Below are positions 1 through 4,396 of a stretch of DNA of 5,868 bases, one piece after another. Every line of letters starts with the position of its first letter. The first letter of the stretch is position 1. The notes below the pieces were generated by a model. The model did no database searches. It was not told where the DNA came from and was given only the letters and a program-made list of their open reading frames with translations. The position numbers and the translations under genes are program-made. The DNA comes from an uncultured Bacillus sp. (lineage in GTDB: Bacteria > Bacillota > Bacilli > Bacillales > Cytobacillaceae): contig CALGSR010000217.1 of assembly GCA_937902115.1 (NCBI GenBank), positions 1-5,868 of the forward strand, written 5' to 3'.

Positions 1-621
1 CACTTTGTCGTCATTAATTCAGAAAAGAAGGAAGTTTTAAAGAACTCAATTAAAACACTGAAGTTGCATTATCAGCTGTTAAAGGGAATGGGGATTGATC
101 ATGAGCATCGATGTGTTCTACATGCAGGGGGGAATTATAAGGAAACGGAAAAGTCCTTGGAACGTTTTGTCGATAATTGGATGCTTGTTCCTCATGCAAT
201 ACAAAAGATGATTATCCTTGAAAATGATGATACTTCCTTTACGTTAGAGGATGTCCTATATTTATGTGAAAAGCTTGGCATTCCGCTCGTTTTTGATTAT
301 CATCATCACCTTGCCCACCACCGTCACGAAAATTGGGAGGAACATTGGGGGAGAGTGATGAATTCATGGAAGAACTCGCCGTTGCCCATTAAAATGCATA
401 TATCTAGTCCGAAAAGTGAAAAAGAGTTCCGCCACCATGCAGATTATATAAATATTGAAATGTTTTTTACATTCTTAAAGGAAGTCAAGGGAAGTGTTCC
501 ACAAATTGATTGTATGATTGAAGCGAAAAGAAAGGATGAGGCCCTGTTTCAACTAGTCAAAGAGGTGAAACAGAGGGAGGATGTTGAAATGATAGACGGT
601 TCTTCTTTTTTTATGAAATAA
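1..621 (+). CDS. uvsE: UV DNA damage endonuclease UvsE (UVDE), 3' part; 5' end outside window
   Basis: The reading frame is open from base 1 to the TAA at 619-621, giving 206 residues. UvsE proteins are about 300-320 residues, so roughly the first 100-115 are missing upstream. The enzyme nicks DNA 5' of UV photoproducts (pyrimidine dimers, 6-4 products) and starts an excision route independent of UvrABC. It is a TIM-barrel, metal-dependent cytosolic protein. Visible family signatures are HFVVINS (1-7), LHAGG (40-44), LENDD (73-77), VFDYHHH (97-103), KMHIS (131-135), HHADYIN (145-151) and MIEAK (172-176). The acidic and histidine residues H41, E74, D99, H102, H133, H146 and E174 have the order and spacing expected of the metal-ligand set of this family, so the visible part of the active site is intact. 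A TTG at 64 could be read as a start, but conserved sequence continues upstream of it. The gene converges on the minus-strand gene at 650-877. Confidence 0.93.
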   Translation, partial: HFVVINSEKKEVLKNSIKTLKLHYQLLKGMGIDHEHRCVLHAGGNYKETEKSLERFVDNWMLVPHAIQKMIILENDDTSFTLEDVLYLCEKLGIPLVFDYHHHLAHHRHENWEEHWGRVMNSWKNSPLPIKMHISSPKSEKEFRHHADYINIEMFFTFLKEVKGSVPQIDCMIEAKRKDEALFQLVKEVKQREDVEMIDGSSFFMK

Positions 622-646
622 AAAAAGAGCGGGTATCTCCGCTCTT
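620..646 (-). terminator. Intrinsic terminator of the minus-strand small gene
   Basis: An 8-bp perfect stem (AAGAGCGG at 625-632, CCGCTCTT at 639-646) encloses a 6-nt loop. Read on the minus strand, the hairpin is followed by an uninterrupted U-run that includes bases 620-626. It begins 3 nt after the minus-strand stop codon, and its U-tract overlaps the uvsE stop codon. On the plus strand the stem is followed by GGATTAAC, not a T-run, so termination of uvsE by this hairpin would be weak. Confidence 0.85.
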
Positions 647-649
647 GGA

Positions 650-877
650 TTAACTTGGGATACTGATTGAATCCATTAAGAAAATGGAATTCATGATATA
701 GGTTTGAGGTTTTTCTACATTTAATTTATTTAATTCTGAATATAACTTTTTATATTGAACGATTGTTAATTCTTCTTGAATATATTTTTTTTGGACAAAA
801 TCTAATAGTTCATTGCTATGTAACGGGCGATATTCTTTCTCTAATATAAATGAATTCATTAAATCTTTAAGTAACAT
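650..877 (-). CDS. Small YppF-like protein of unknown function (75 aa)
   Basis: This encodes a 75-residue soluble, charged, helix-rich protein with no signal peptide or membrane segment. The core (EKEYRPLHSNELLDFVQKKY, then IQEELTIVQYKKLYSELNKL) resembles, from memory, the YppF-like family of short Bacillus proteins (K-x-Y-x-P..NELLDF..Y-I..E-I/L-x-I-x-x-Y-R/K-x-L..E-L). The family has no established biochemical role. The ATG at 875-877 is chosen as start because GAGGAG (886-891) lies 8 nt upstream. An in-frame GTG at 884-886 overlaps that Shine-Dalgarno and is too close to it. The roughly 15 residues after the NELNKL-type core are probably a variable tail. The gene has its own terminator (620-646) and candidate promoter (935-943), and it is divergent from the gene at 1158. 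That it is a real gene is well supported; the family name is tentative. Confidence 0.75.
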   Translation of the reverse strand: MLLKDLMNSFILEKEYRPLHSNELLDFVQKKYIQEELTIVQYKKLYSELNKLNVEKPQTYIMNSIFLMDSISIPS

Positions 878-885
878 GGCTATCA

Positions 886-891
886 CTCCTC
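886..891 (-). promoter_or_regulatory. Ribosome binding site that fixes the start of the small minus-strand gene
   Basis: GAGGAG on the minus strand lies 8 nt before the ATG at 875-877. It overlaps the alternative in-frame GTG at 884-886, which is why the ATG is preferred. Confidence 0.75.
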
Positions 892-934
892 GTTTTGTAT
901 TGCGTTTTTATGCGTTTCTCATTTGTATAAAGCA

Positions 935-943
935 AGTATAGCA
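935..943 (-). promoter_or_regulatory. Candidate extended -10 promoter for the small minus-strand gene
   Basis: Read on the minus strand this is TGCTATACT, a TG-n extended -10 with TATACT (5 of 6 matches to the sigma-A consensus). The -35 region, about 16-17 bases further upstream, is poor. That can be tolerated with an extended -10. The predicted start of transcription near 928 gives a leader of about 50 nt. The leader contains a direct repeat of TGCGTTT (901-907 and 911-917, plus strand) with a 10-bp period. Confidence 0.45.
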
Positions 944-992
944 CAGTATTTATAGCGGAAAAGATTTTAGAAAATTTAAACTTGCGACGTTT

Positions 993-999
993 TTCTACA
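993..999 (-). promoter_or_regulatory. Degenerate Spo0A (0A) box
   Basis: Read on the minus strand this is TGTAGAA, one mismatch from the 0A core TGTCGAA. It lies 21 bp centre-to-centre (about two helical turns) from the perfect box at 1014-1020, so it may extend the Spo0A binding cluster. On its own it would not be called. Confidence 0.4.
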
Positions 1000-1009
1000 A
1001 TAGTTAATT

Positions 1010-1042
1010 ATTTTGTCGAAAGGTTAGTGTTTTCGACAAAAT
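1010..1042. promoter_or_regulatory. Paired, inverted perfect Spo0A boxes (12-9-12 palindrome)
   Basis: The arms ATTTTGTCGAAA (1010-1021) and TTTCGACAAAAT (1031-1042) are perfect reverse complements separated by 9 nt. Each contains a full 0A core TGTCGAA: at 1014-1020 on the plus strand and at 1032-1038 on the minus strand. Spo0A~P is the master regulator of entry into sporulation and of biofilm and stationary-phase genes. It binds this core and acts as activator or repressor depending on position. The pair lies between divergent genes, and the downstream box overlaps a candidate -35 for the plus-strand gene at 1158. The palindrome has no T-run on either side, so it is not a terminator. Motif recognition is firm; binding is inferred. 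Confidence 0.7.
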
Positions 1043-1059
1043 AGATGAATAACTAATAT
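1033..1059 (+). promoter_or_regulatory. Candidate sigma-A promoter for the MinD-like gene, overlapping a Spo0A box
   Basis: TCGACA (1033-1038, 5 of 6 to TTGACA) and TAATAT (1054-1059, 4 of 6 to TATAAT) are separated by 15 bp, which is shorter than optimal. The -35 sits inside the second 0A box, an arrangement seen at Spo0A-controlled promoters. The predicted leader is about 90 nt. This is a weak call based on motif match only. Confidence 0.3.
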
Positions 1060-1070
1060 CGATTGTGAAA

Positions 1071-1097
1071 AAAGGAGGGTAAATTTTGGACGAGTAG
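1071..1097 (+). other. Strong Shine-Dalgarno followed by a three-codon reading frame (leader peptide or decayed start)
   Basis: AAAGGAGGG (1071-1079) is a better ribosome binding site than that of the gene at 1158. It is followed at good spacing by TTG GAC GAG TAG (1086-1097). This mini-frame is in the same frame as the 1158 gene, and the 20 codons between the TAG and the ATG at 1158 are open. It could be a tiny translated leader, or the original start of a longer protein now cut off by an amber codon. Confidence 0.3.
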
Positions 1098-1157
1098 GAG
1101 TTTGTCTTAGTCAATCTAAAACCTTTTGAATATGATTTAAAAAAGGGGTGTTTGGAT

Positions 1158-1967
1158 ATGTATCTGGTAGGTTTCTATTCTCCAAAAGAAAAGTCAGGTG
1201 TCACGGAGTTGTCGTTATCGGTGTACCGGTGGCTGAAAACAAATACGACCTTATCGATTGCTTTCATTGCTTACGGTACATTGGAGAAAGAAGCGATTTC
1301 TTCTGAACTGATTCATGGATTTTCTAAATGGACAGTAACGGAACAAAAGCGGCTAGTAAAAAAGATGAAGAAAGAATACGATATTATCATTTATGATGCC
1401 TCGAGTCAGCTTTCAGAGGGAGTATTAAAATTATTGCCGATTGTAGACAGGCTGTTTGTTGTTGGCGAAGAAAACAATGAATTTTCCATTAAACTACAGC
1501 AAATTATTCAATTTGATAAAACGTTTGATTACAGGGTAAAAAGTTTCCTCGCTCATTTACAGGGAAATAAAACTTTTGTCCTTAGAGAGAGTAAAGGGGA
1601 CCGTATAATCGGTTTTCATTATAAAAAAGAGGAGACAAATCATATCGGGCAAAAGATTTATACCGATTACAACACATATTATCTGGAAATAACATTTATT
1701 GAAAGGCATCTGAAAGTATTTAAGCAAATCAAACAAATCCCAAAAGAAGAATTATACAGAGGTTTATATGAATTAGGAATTGATTTTGAGAAAGCGATTC
1801 TGTTCCATAAATATGTGAAGCATAGGGAAGCATTGGGACAAACCTATGAGGAAGCGATCGAAAAGCTGTTTCCCTTGTTAATTAACAATACATTCGCGGA
1901 ACTCCTGCAAAAGCTGGAAAACGAGGTCTATTTCATTACAAAGCTTAATCAGCATATCCCGTCTTAA
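1158..1967 (+). CDS. Orphan ParA/MinD-fold-like protein with degenerate Walker A (269 aa)
   Basis: I do not recognise a named family. The N-terminus YSPKEKSGVTELSLSVYRWL (7-26) aligns without gaps to the deviant Walker A region of ParA/MinD proteins (SPKGGVGKTTLALNLAYWL type). The signature Lys (K10) and the Thr (T16) are kept. The glycines before the invariant Gly are lost, and the P-loop Lys is Val15. Residues 74-82 (YDIIIYDAS), followed by SEGVL..VDRLFVV, match the Walker B strand and the next strand (D80). The C-terminal half, about 115-269, is unassigned, charged and probably helical towards the end. ATP hydrolysis is therefore doubtful; a regulatory or scaffolding role like atypical ParA proteins (CpaE/TadZ type) is only a guess. 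The ATG at 1158 is preferred because AAGGGG (1143-1148) lies 9 nt upstream; a TTG at 1152 is too close. No membrane segment is apparent. Spo0A boxes lie upstream and a terminator lies 175 nt downstream. Confidence 0.7.
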   Translation: MYLVGFYSPKEKSGVTELSLSVYRWLKTNTTLSIAFIAYGTLEKEAISSELIHGFSKWTVTEQKRLVKKMKKEYDIIIYDASSQLSEGVLKLLPIVDRLFVVGEENNEFSIKLQQIIQFDKTFDYRVKSFLAHLQGNKTFVLRESKGDRIIGFHYKKEETNHIGQKIYTDYNTYYLEITFIERHLKVFKQIKQIPKEELYRGLYELGIDFEKAILFHKYVKHREALGQTYEEAIEKLFPLLINNTFAELLQKLENEVYFITKLNQHIPS

Positions 1968-2055
1968 TGTCCAAAATACAAGTTCTTTTATGTGTAAACT
2001 AGAAAAATTGAGATGCTGTATGTTTAAAAGCATGATCGATTATCAATATAAGTTG

Positions 2056-2083
2056 TTGAGGCTGCCCTTCATATAAATATACA
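2056..2083 (+). promoter_or_regulatory. Weak candidate promoter of a possible ~80-nt small RNA
   Basis: TTGAGG (2056-2061) and TATACA (2078-2083) are separated by 16 bp. Transcription from about 2090 would run through the hairpins at 2107-2129 and 2131-2144 and stop at the terminator at 2142-2172, giving a roughly 80-nt non-coding transcript. The alternative is simply a long 3' untranslated region of the gene at 1158. AT-rich DNA gives such matches by chance. Confidence 0.2.
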
Positions 2084-2141
2084 TTTATTCTGTTTACTAG
2101 AATTGCATTTACATAAATTTGTAGTAAATTCTTGGTTGTCC

Positions 2142-2172
2142 AAGCTCAATTTTTAGAGATTGGGCTTTTTTT
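2142..2172 (+). terminator. Intrinsic terminator upstream of the signalling operon
   Basis: A 9-bp stem (AAGCTCAAT at 2142-2150, ATTGGGCTT at 2159-2167, one G-T wobble) with an 8-nt loop is followed by T-run 2166-2172. It ends transcription from the gene at 1158, or from a small RNA between them, and isolates the downstream operon. A competing 5-bp hairpin CTTGG-TTGT-CCAAG (2131-2144) shares the first three bases of the 5' arm. Confidence 0.85.
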
Positions 2173-2204
2173 ATGGAATTAAAACATTGGACAAAAACTT
2201 GCTG

Positions 2205-2223
2205 AATAATGATTCTCATTATT
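2205..2223. promoter_or_regulatory. Fur-like box
   Basis: AATAATGATTCTCATTATT matches the classic 19-bp Fur consensus at 15 of 19 positions and is itself an 8-3-8 perfect inverted repeat. Its last two bases overlap a candidate -35 element (2222-2227), a position where iron-loaded Fur would block RNA polymerase. PerR and Zur boxes are related in sequence, so the exact regulator is uncertain. The match is visible; regulation is inferred. Confidence 0.5.
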
Positions 2224-2250
2224 TACACTCAGGATTTAATATTTTATTAA
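2222..2250 (+). promoter_or_regulatory. Candidate distal promoter (P1) of the signalling operon
   Basis: TTTACA (2222-2227, 5 of 6) and TATTAA (2245-2250, 4 of 6) are separated by an ideal 17 bp. The predicted start near 2257 gives a leader of about 108 nt before the cyclase gene. The -35 is overlapped by the Fur-like box and the -10 lies inside the inverted repeat at 2235-2251. Confidence 0.4.
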
Positions 2251-2251
2251 A
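2235..2251. repeat. 7-3-7 AT-rich inverted repeat
   Basis: TTTAATA (2235-2241) and TATTAAA (2245-2251) are perfect reverse complements with a TTT spacer. It overlaps the -10 of candidate promoter P1 and could be an operator, but an all-A/T palindrome of this size also arises by chance in this base composition. Confidence 0.3.
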
Positions 2252-2313
2252 GTATTATTTTTGATCCTTCCTTTTAAAATTCATGTTATTATTTTAGTAA
2301 AATGATCTGAACG

Positions 2314-2319
2314 TATAAT
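2314..2319 (+). promoter_or_regulatory. Candidate proximal promoter (P2) -10 of the signalling operon
   Basis: This is a perfect TATAAT 45 bp before the cyclase start codon. The -35 region 15-17 bp upstream (TTTAGT/TTTTAG around 2292-2298) is poor and there is no TG extension, so it may need an activator or may be secondary to P1. Confidence 0.4.
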
Positions 2320-2364
2320 AGATTTTTATTAACGATAGAAAATAACGATTTCGGAGTAGATAAA

Positions 2365-3975
2365 ATGGAGAAATATCAACAACATTTATTGGGGAATTTC
2401 CGTAACCAATTGAATACATGGATGGCACAAAAGGAACATATTCCTCATGATGATGTGTATCGCTTCCTGCACTCGATTGCCGGGACTGCAGGAACGATAG
2501 GAATGGCAGAAATGTCATCGATTGCTAGAGGGTTAATGGAGCAGCTGGAGAGACAGAAAAAGAAGGACTGGTCGATTAAAGAAATTCAGGATTTTCTGAT
2601 CACGCTTATCTCTCATTGCTATGATTTTAATAGTGACGGCGAGATTCAGGAAACGGTTGAAATTCAGGCAAAAGACAGTCAGCCTTTTATTCTCGTGATT
2701 GACGATGAGACTTCCATGCTTATGTTTCTAAAAGAAGAGTTGGGAAAATACGGCTGGATCGTAATGGTTGTCTCAGATCCAGTTAAAGCCATTTCAGCTT
2801 TTTATGATCTACGTCCAGACTGCATCATTATTGATGTACATATGCAAAGGAAAAACGGTTTTGAATTGCTAGCTTTTCTAAAGGAAAAATTAAAGCAATG
2901 GTTAGTTCCTACTGTGATGATAAGTGTAGATAATTCAAAGAAAAATAGAATGAAAACTTTTGAACTGGGTGCAGATGATTTTCTTGCCAAGCCATTTGAG
3001 ATTGATGAATTGTATATTCGGGTGAAGCGTCACATCGAGAGAAAGAAATTGATCGATAATTTAATCTTAACAGATGAGTTAACCCGCGTGTATAACCGTA
3101 AATATACCGGCTTTGCTTATGAGACGATGTGTTCCTCTATCGGCAGAAGAGAAGAAGCGTTTTGTCTCGCTATTGTTGATCTCGATCATTTTAAACATGT
3201 AAATGACTGCTATGGCCACTTAACAGGCGACATCGTGTTAAAAGAATTTTCGGCATTACTAAGTGAGCGCAGCCGCAGCGGTGACATTATCATCCGTTAT
3301 GGCGGTGAAGAATTTCTTATCTTTATGGAAAGAGTCACTGCACCACAGGGGAAGGAAATTTTGGACCGTATGCTTCAAGAGTTTCAAAGCCGTACCTTTT
3401 CTGCTGAGTCTGAGCCATTTTCCTGTAGTTTTTCAGCCGGAATCGTTGAAGTGAACCACTTAAATGAGTCTCTTGATTATTGGGTGAAACTTGCAGATGA
3501 TGCCTTATATAAAGCGAAAGCCTTAGGCCGAAAACAGATTCAAATTAGTGAAAGCGACAAAAAAGTGATACGCAGGAAACCGCTTCGCATTGCCGTGATT
3601 GATGACGATCCAATCATTCAAACAATCCTTGAGGATATGTTTATGAGAATGGCGAATGAACTGAAATTTGACTTAAATGTTAAAACCTTCAGCGGCGGGC
3701 CGGAGTTTTTAAGTGATGATTGGTCTTATTCAAATGAAAACTATGTTGTCATCCTTGATGGAATTATGCCGGAGATGGATGGTTTAGAAGTGCTGCAGAG
3801 TCTGCGGGCGTCAACGCGGCAGGACCAATACAGAGTGATGATGTTAACATCACGTAATAGTGAAAGGGATATTTCCAGAGCCCTGGAACTGGGGGCCGAC
3901 GATTATTTAACAAAGCCGTTTAAAATGGCTGATTTAAAAGTGAGAATTAGTTATCTTTGCAAACGGATGAAATAG
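2365..3975 (+). CDS. Hpt-REC-GGDEF-REC diguanylate cyclase response regulator
   Basis: This 536-residue cytosolic protein is predicted to make cyclic-di-GMP from two GTP under phosphorelay control. Hpt domain, about 1-90: HSIAGTAGTIG with phosphorylatable H36. First receiver, about 107-225: acidic D113/D114, phospho-acceptor D157, S187 and K209; the usual M-P after the Asp is replaced by VHMQ. GGDEF domain, about 235-395: metal-binding D272 in VDLDHFKHVND, active-site GGEEF at 313-317, and the RxxD inhibitory site R304-D307 exactly five residues before it. This predicts an active, product-inhibited enzyme. Second receiver, about 407-530: D413/D414, acceptor D465 followed by GIMP, T495, K517; its first acidic pair to acceptor distance is about 8 residues longer than in the first receiver. 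There is no EAL domain and no membrane segment. GGAG (2353-2356) lies 8 nt before the ATG. It is the first gene of a three-gene operon, 49 bp before the next. Domain calls are strong; partners are inferred. Confidence 0.95.
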   Translation: MEKYQQHLLGNFRNQLNTWMAQKEHIPHDDVYRFLHSIAGTAGTIGMAEMSSIARGLMEQLERQKKKDWSIKEIQDFLITLISHCYDFNSDGEIQETVEIQAKDSQPFILVIDDETSMLMFLKEELGKYGWIVMVVSDPVKAISAFYDLRPDCIIIDVHMQRKNGFELLAFLKEKLKQWLVPTVMISVDNSKKNRMKTFELGADDFLAKPFEIDELYIRVKRHIERKKLIDNLILTDELTRVYNRKYTGFAYETMCSSIGRREEAFCLAIVDLDHFKHVNDCYGHLTGDIVLKEFSALLSERSRSGDIIIRYGGEEFLIFMERVTAPQGKEILDRMLQEFQSRTFSAESEPFSCSFSAGIVEVNHLNESLDYWVKLADDALYKAKALGRKQIQISESDKKVIRRKPLRIAVIDDDPIIQTILEDMFMRMANELKFDLNVKTFSGGPEFLSDDWSYSNENYVVILDGIMPEMDGLEVLQSLRASTRQDQYRVMMLTSRNSERDISRALELGADDYLTKPFKMADLKVRISYLCKRMK

Positions 3976-4024
3976 ACTTATAGCTGCTGCTGATGATTGG
4001 ATAAGAATTTAGGGAGATGATAGG

Positions 4025-4396
4025 ATGGCTAAAATTTTACTGGCGGAAGATGAAGATGTACTTCGCATGCTTGTTGTTGATAGCTTGGAGGATGAGGGGC
4101 ATGATATTGACGAAGCAAGTGACGGGATGGAGGCACTGGATTATGTAAAGAGGTATGAATATGATTTAGTTCTCATGGACTATATGATGCCGGGAATGAC
4201 TGGTTGGGAAGTAATTAAAGAAATCCGCCAAATGCCGGAAAAACGAAAAGTGAAGATCCTCATGCTTTCGGCGAAAAGTCAGAAATCCGATCAGGAGCAG
4301 GTACTGCAAGAGGGAGCAGATTATTTTATGGCCAAGCCGTTTAGCCCGCTTGCCCTTGTCAATAGAATTGAGGAGATTTTAAGTGAAGACAATTAA
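4025..4396 (+). CDS. Single-domain CheY-like response regulator
   Basis: This 123-residue protein consists only of a receiver domain, with no DNA-binding or enzymatic output. All key residues are present: acidic pocket E8/D9 (E10, D11 adjacent), phospho-acceptor D52 in LVLMDYMMPGMTG, switch Ser S82 in MLSAKS, and K104 in MAKPF. Acceptor spacing matches canonical receivers. Stand-alone receivers work by protein-protein contact or as phosphate shuttles/sinks in relays. Beside an Hpt-bearing cyclase and a sensor kinase, a shuttle or competing acceptor is the natural inference. AGGGAG (4011-4016) lies 8 nt before the ATG. The 3' end overlaps the sensor gene by 14 bp, and the last codons carry that gene's ribosome binding site, so the two are probably translationally coupled. 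Confidence 0.95.
   Translation: MAKILLAEDEDVLRMLVVDSLEDEGHDIDEASDGMEALDYVKRYEYDLVLMDYMMPGMTGWEVIKEIRQMPEKRKVKILMLSAKSQKSDQEQVLQEGADYFMAKPFSPLALVNRIEEILSEDN

Larger units (their letters stand above)
1968..2364. other. 397-bp intergenic region rich in regulatory signals
   Basis: No credible protein-coding gene is seen here. From left to right it holds about 85 bp of AT-rich DNA with only weak hairpins (a 5-bp stem at 2013-2017/2029-2033), then a candidate promoter (2056-2083) and an imperfect hairpin (2107-2129). These are followed by overlapping hairpins ending in an intrinsic terminator (2131-2172), a Fur-like box (2205-2223), an AT-rich inverted repeat (2235-2251) and two candidate promoters for the signalling operon. 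The individual items are listed separately. Confidence 0.6.

Noticed and set aside
64..66. TTG as start of a complete uvsE-like gene
   Set aside because: The frame is open to base 1 and codes for conserved UvsE sequence (HFVVINS) upstream; there is no ribosome binding site before the TTG.
884..886. GTG start giving a 78-residue small protein
   Set aside because: It overlaps the only Shine-Dalgarno (886-891); the ATG at 875-877 has correct 8-nt spacing.
1010..1042. 12-bp stem as a transcription terminator
   Set aside because: AT-rich arms with no T-run after either side; the 0A box content explains the symmetry better.
1019..1050. Possible sigma-H promoter (AAAGGTTAG and GATGAAT)
   Set aside because: The -10-like part matches, but the spacer is about 16 bp instead of 11-12 and the -35 lacks the A after AGG.
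1152..1154. TTG start of the MinD-like gene
   Set aside because: Only 3 nt from the AAGGGG; the ATG at 1158 is at 9 nt.
2294..2518. Minus-strand open frame of about 74 codons across the cyclase start
   Set aside because: Antisense to the well-supported Hpt domain coding region; no family resemblance and no ribosome binding site seen.
2802..2990. Minus-strand open frame inside the cyclase gene
   Set aside because: Antisense shadow of the first receiver domain; low-complexity hydrophobic translation.
3263..3454. Plus-strand open frame in another frame of the GGDEF region
   Set aside because: Overlaps the GGEEF active-site coding sequence entirely; a shadow frame.
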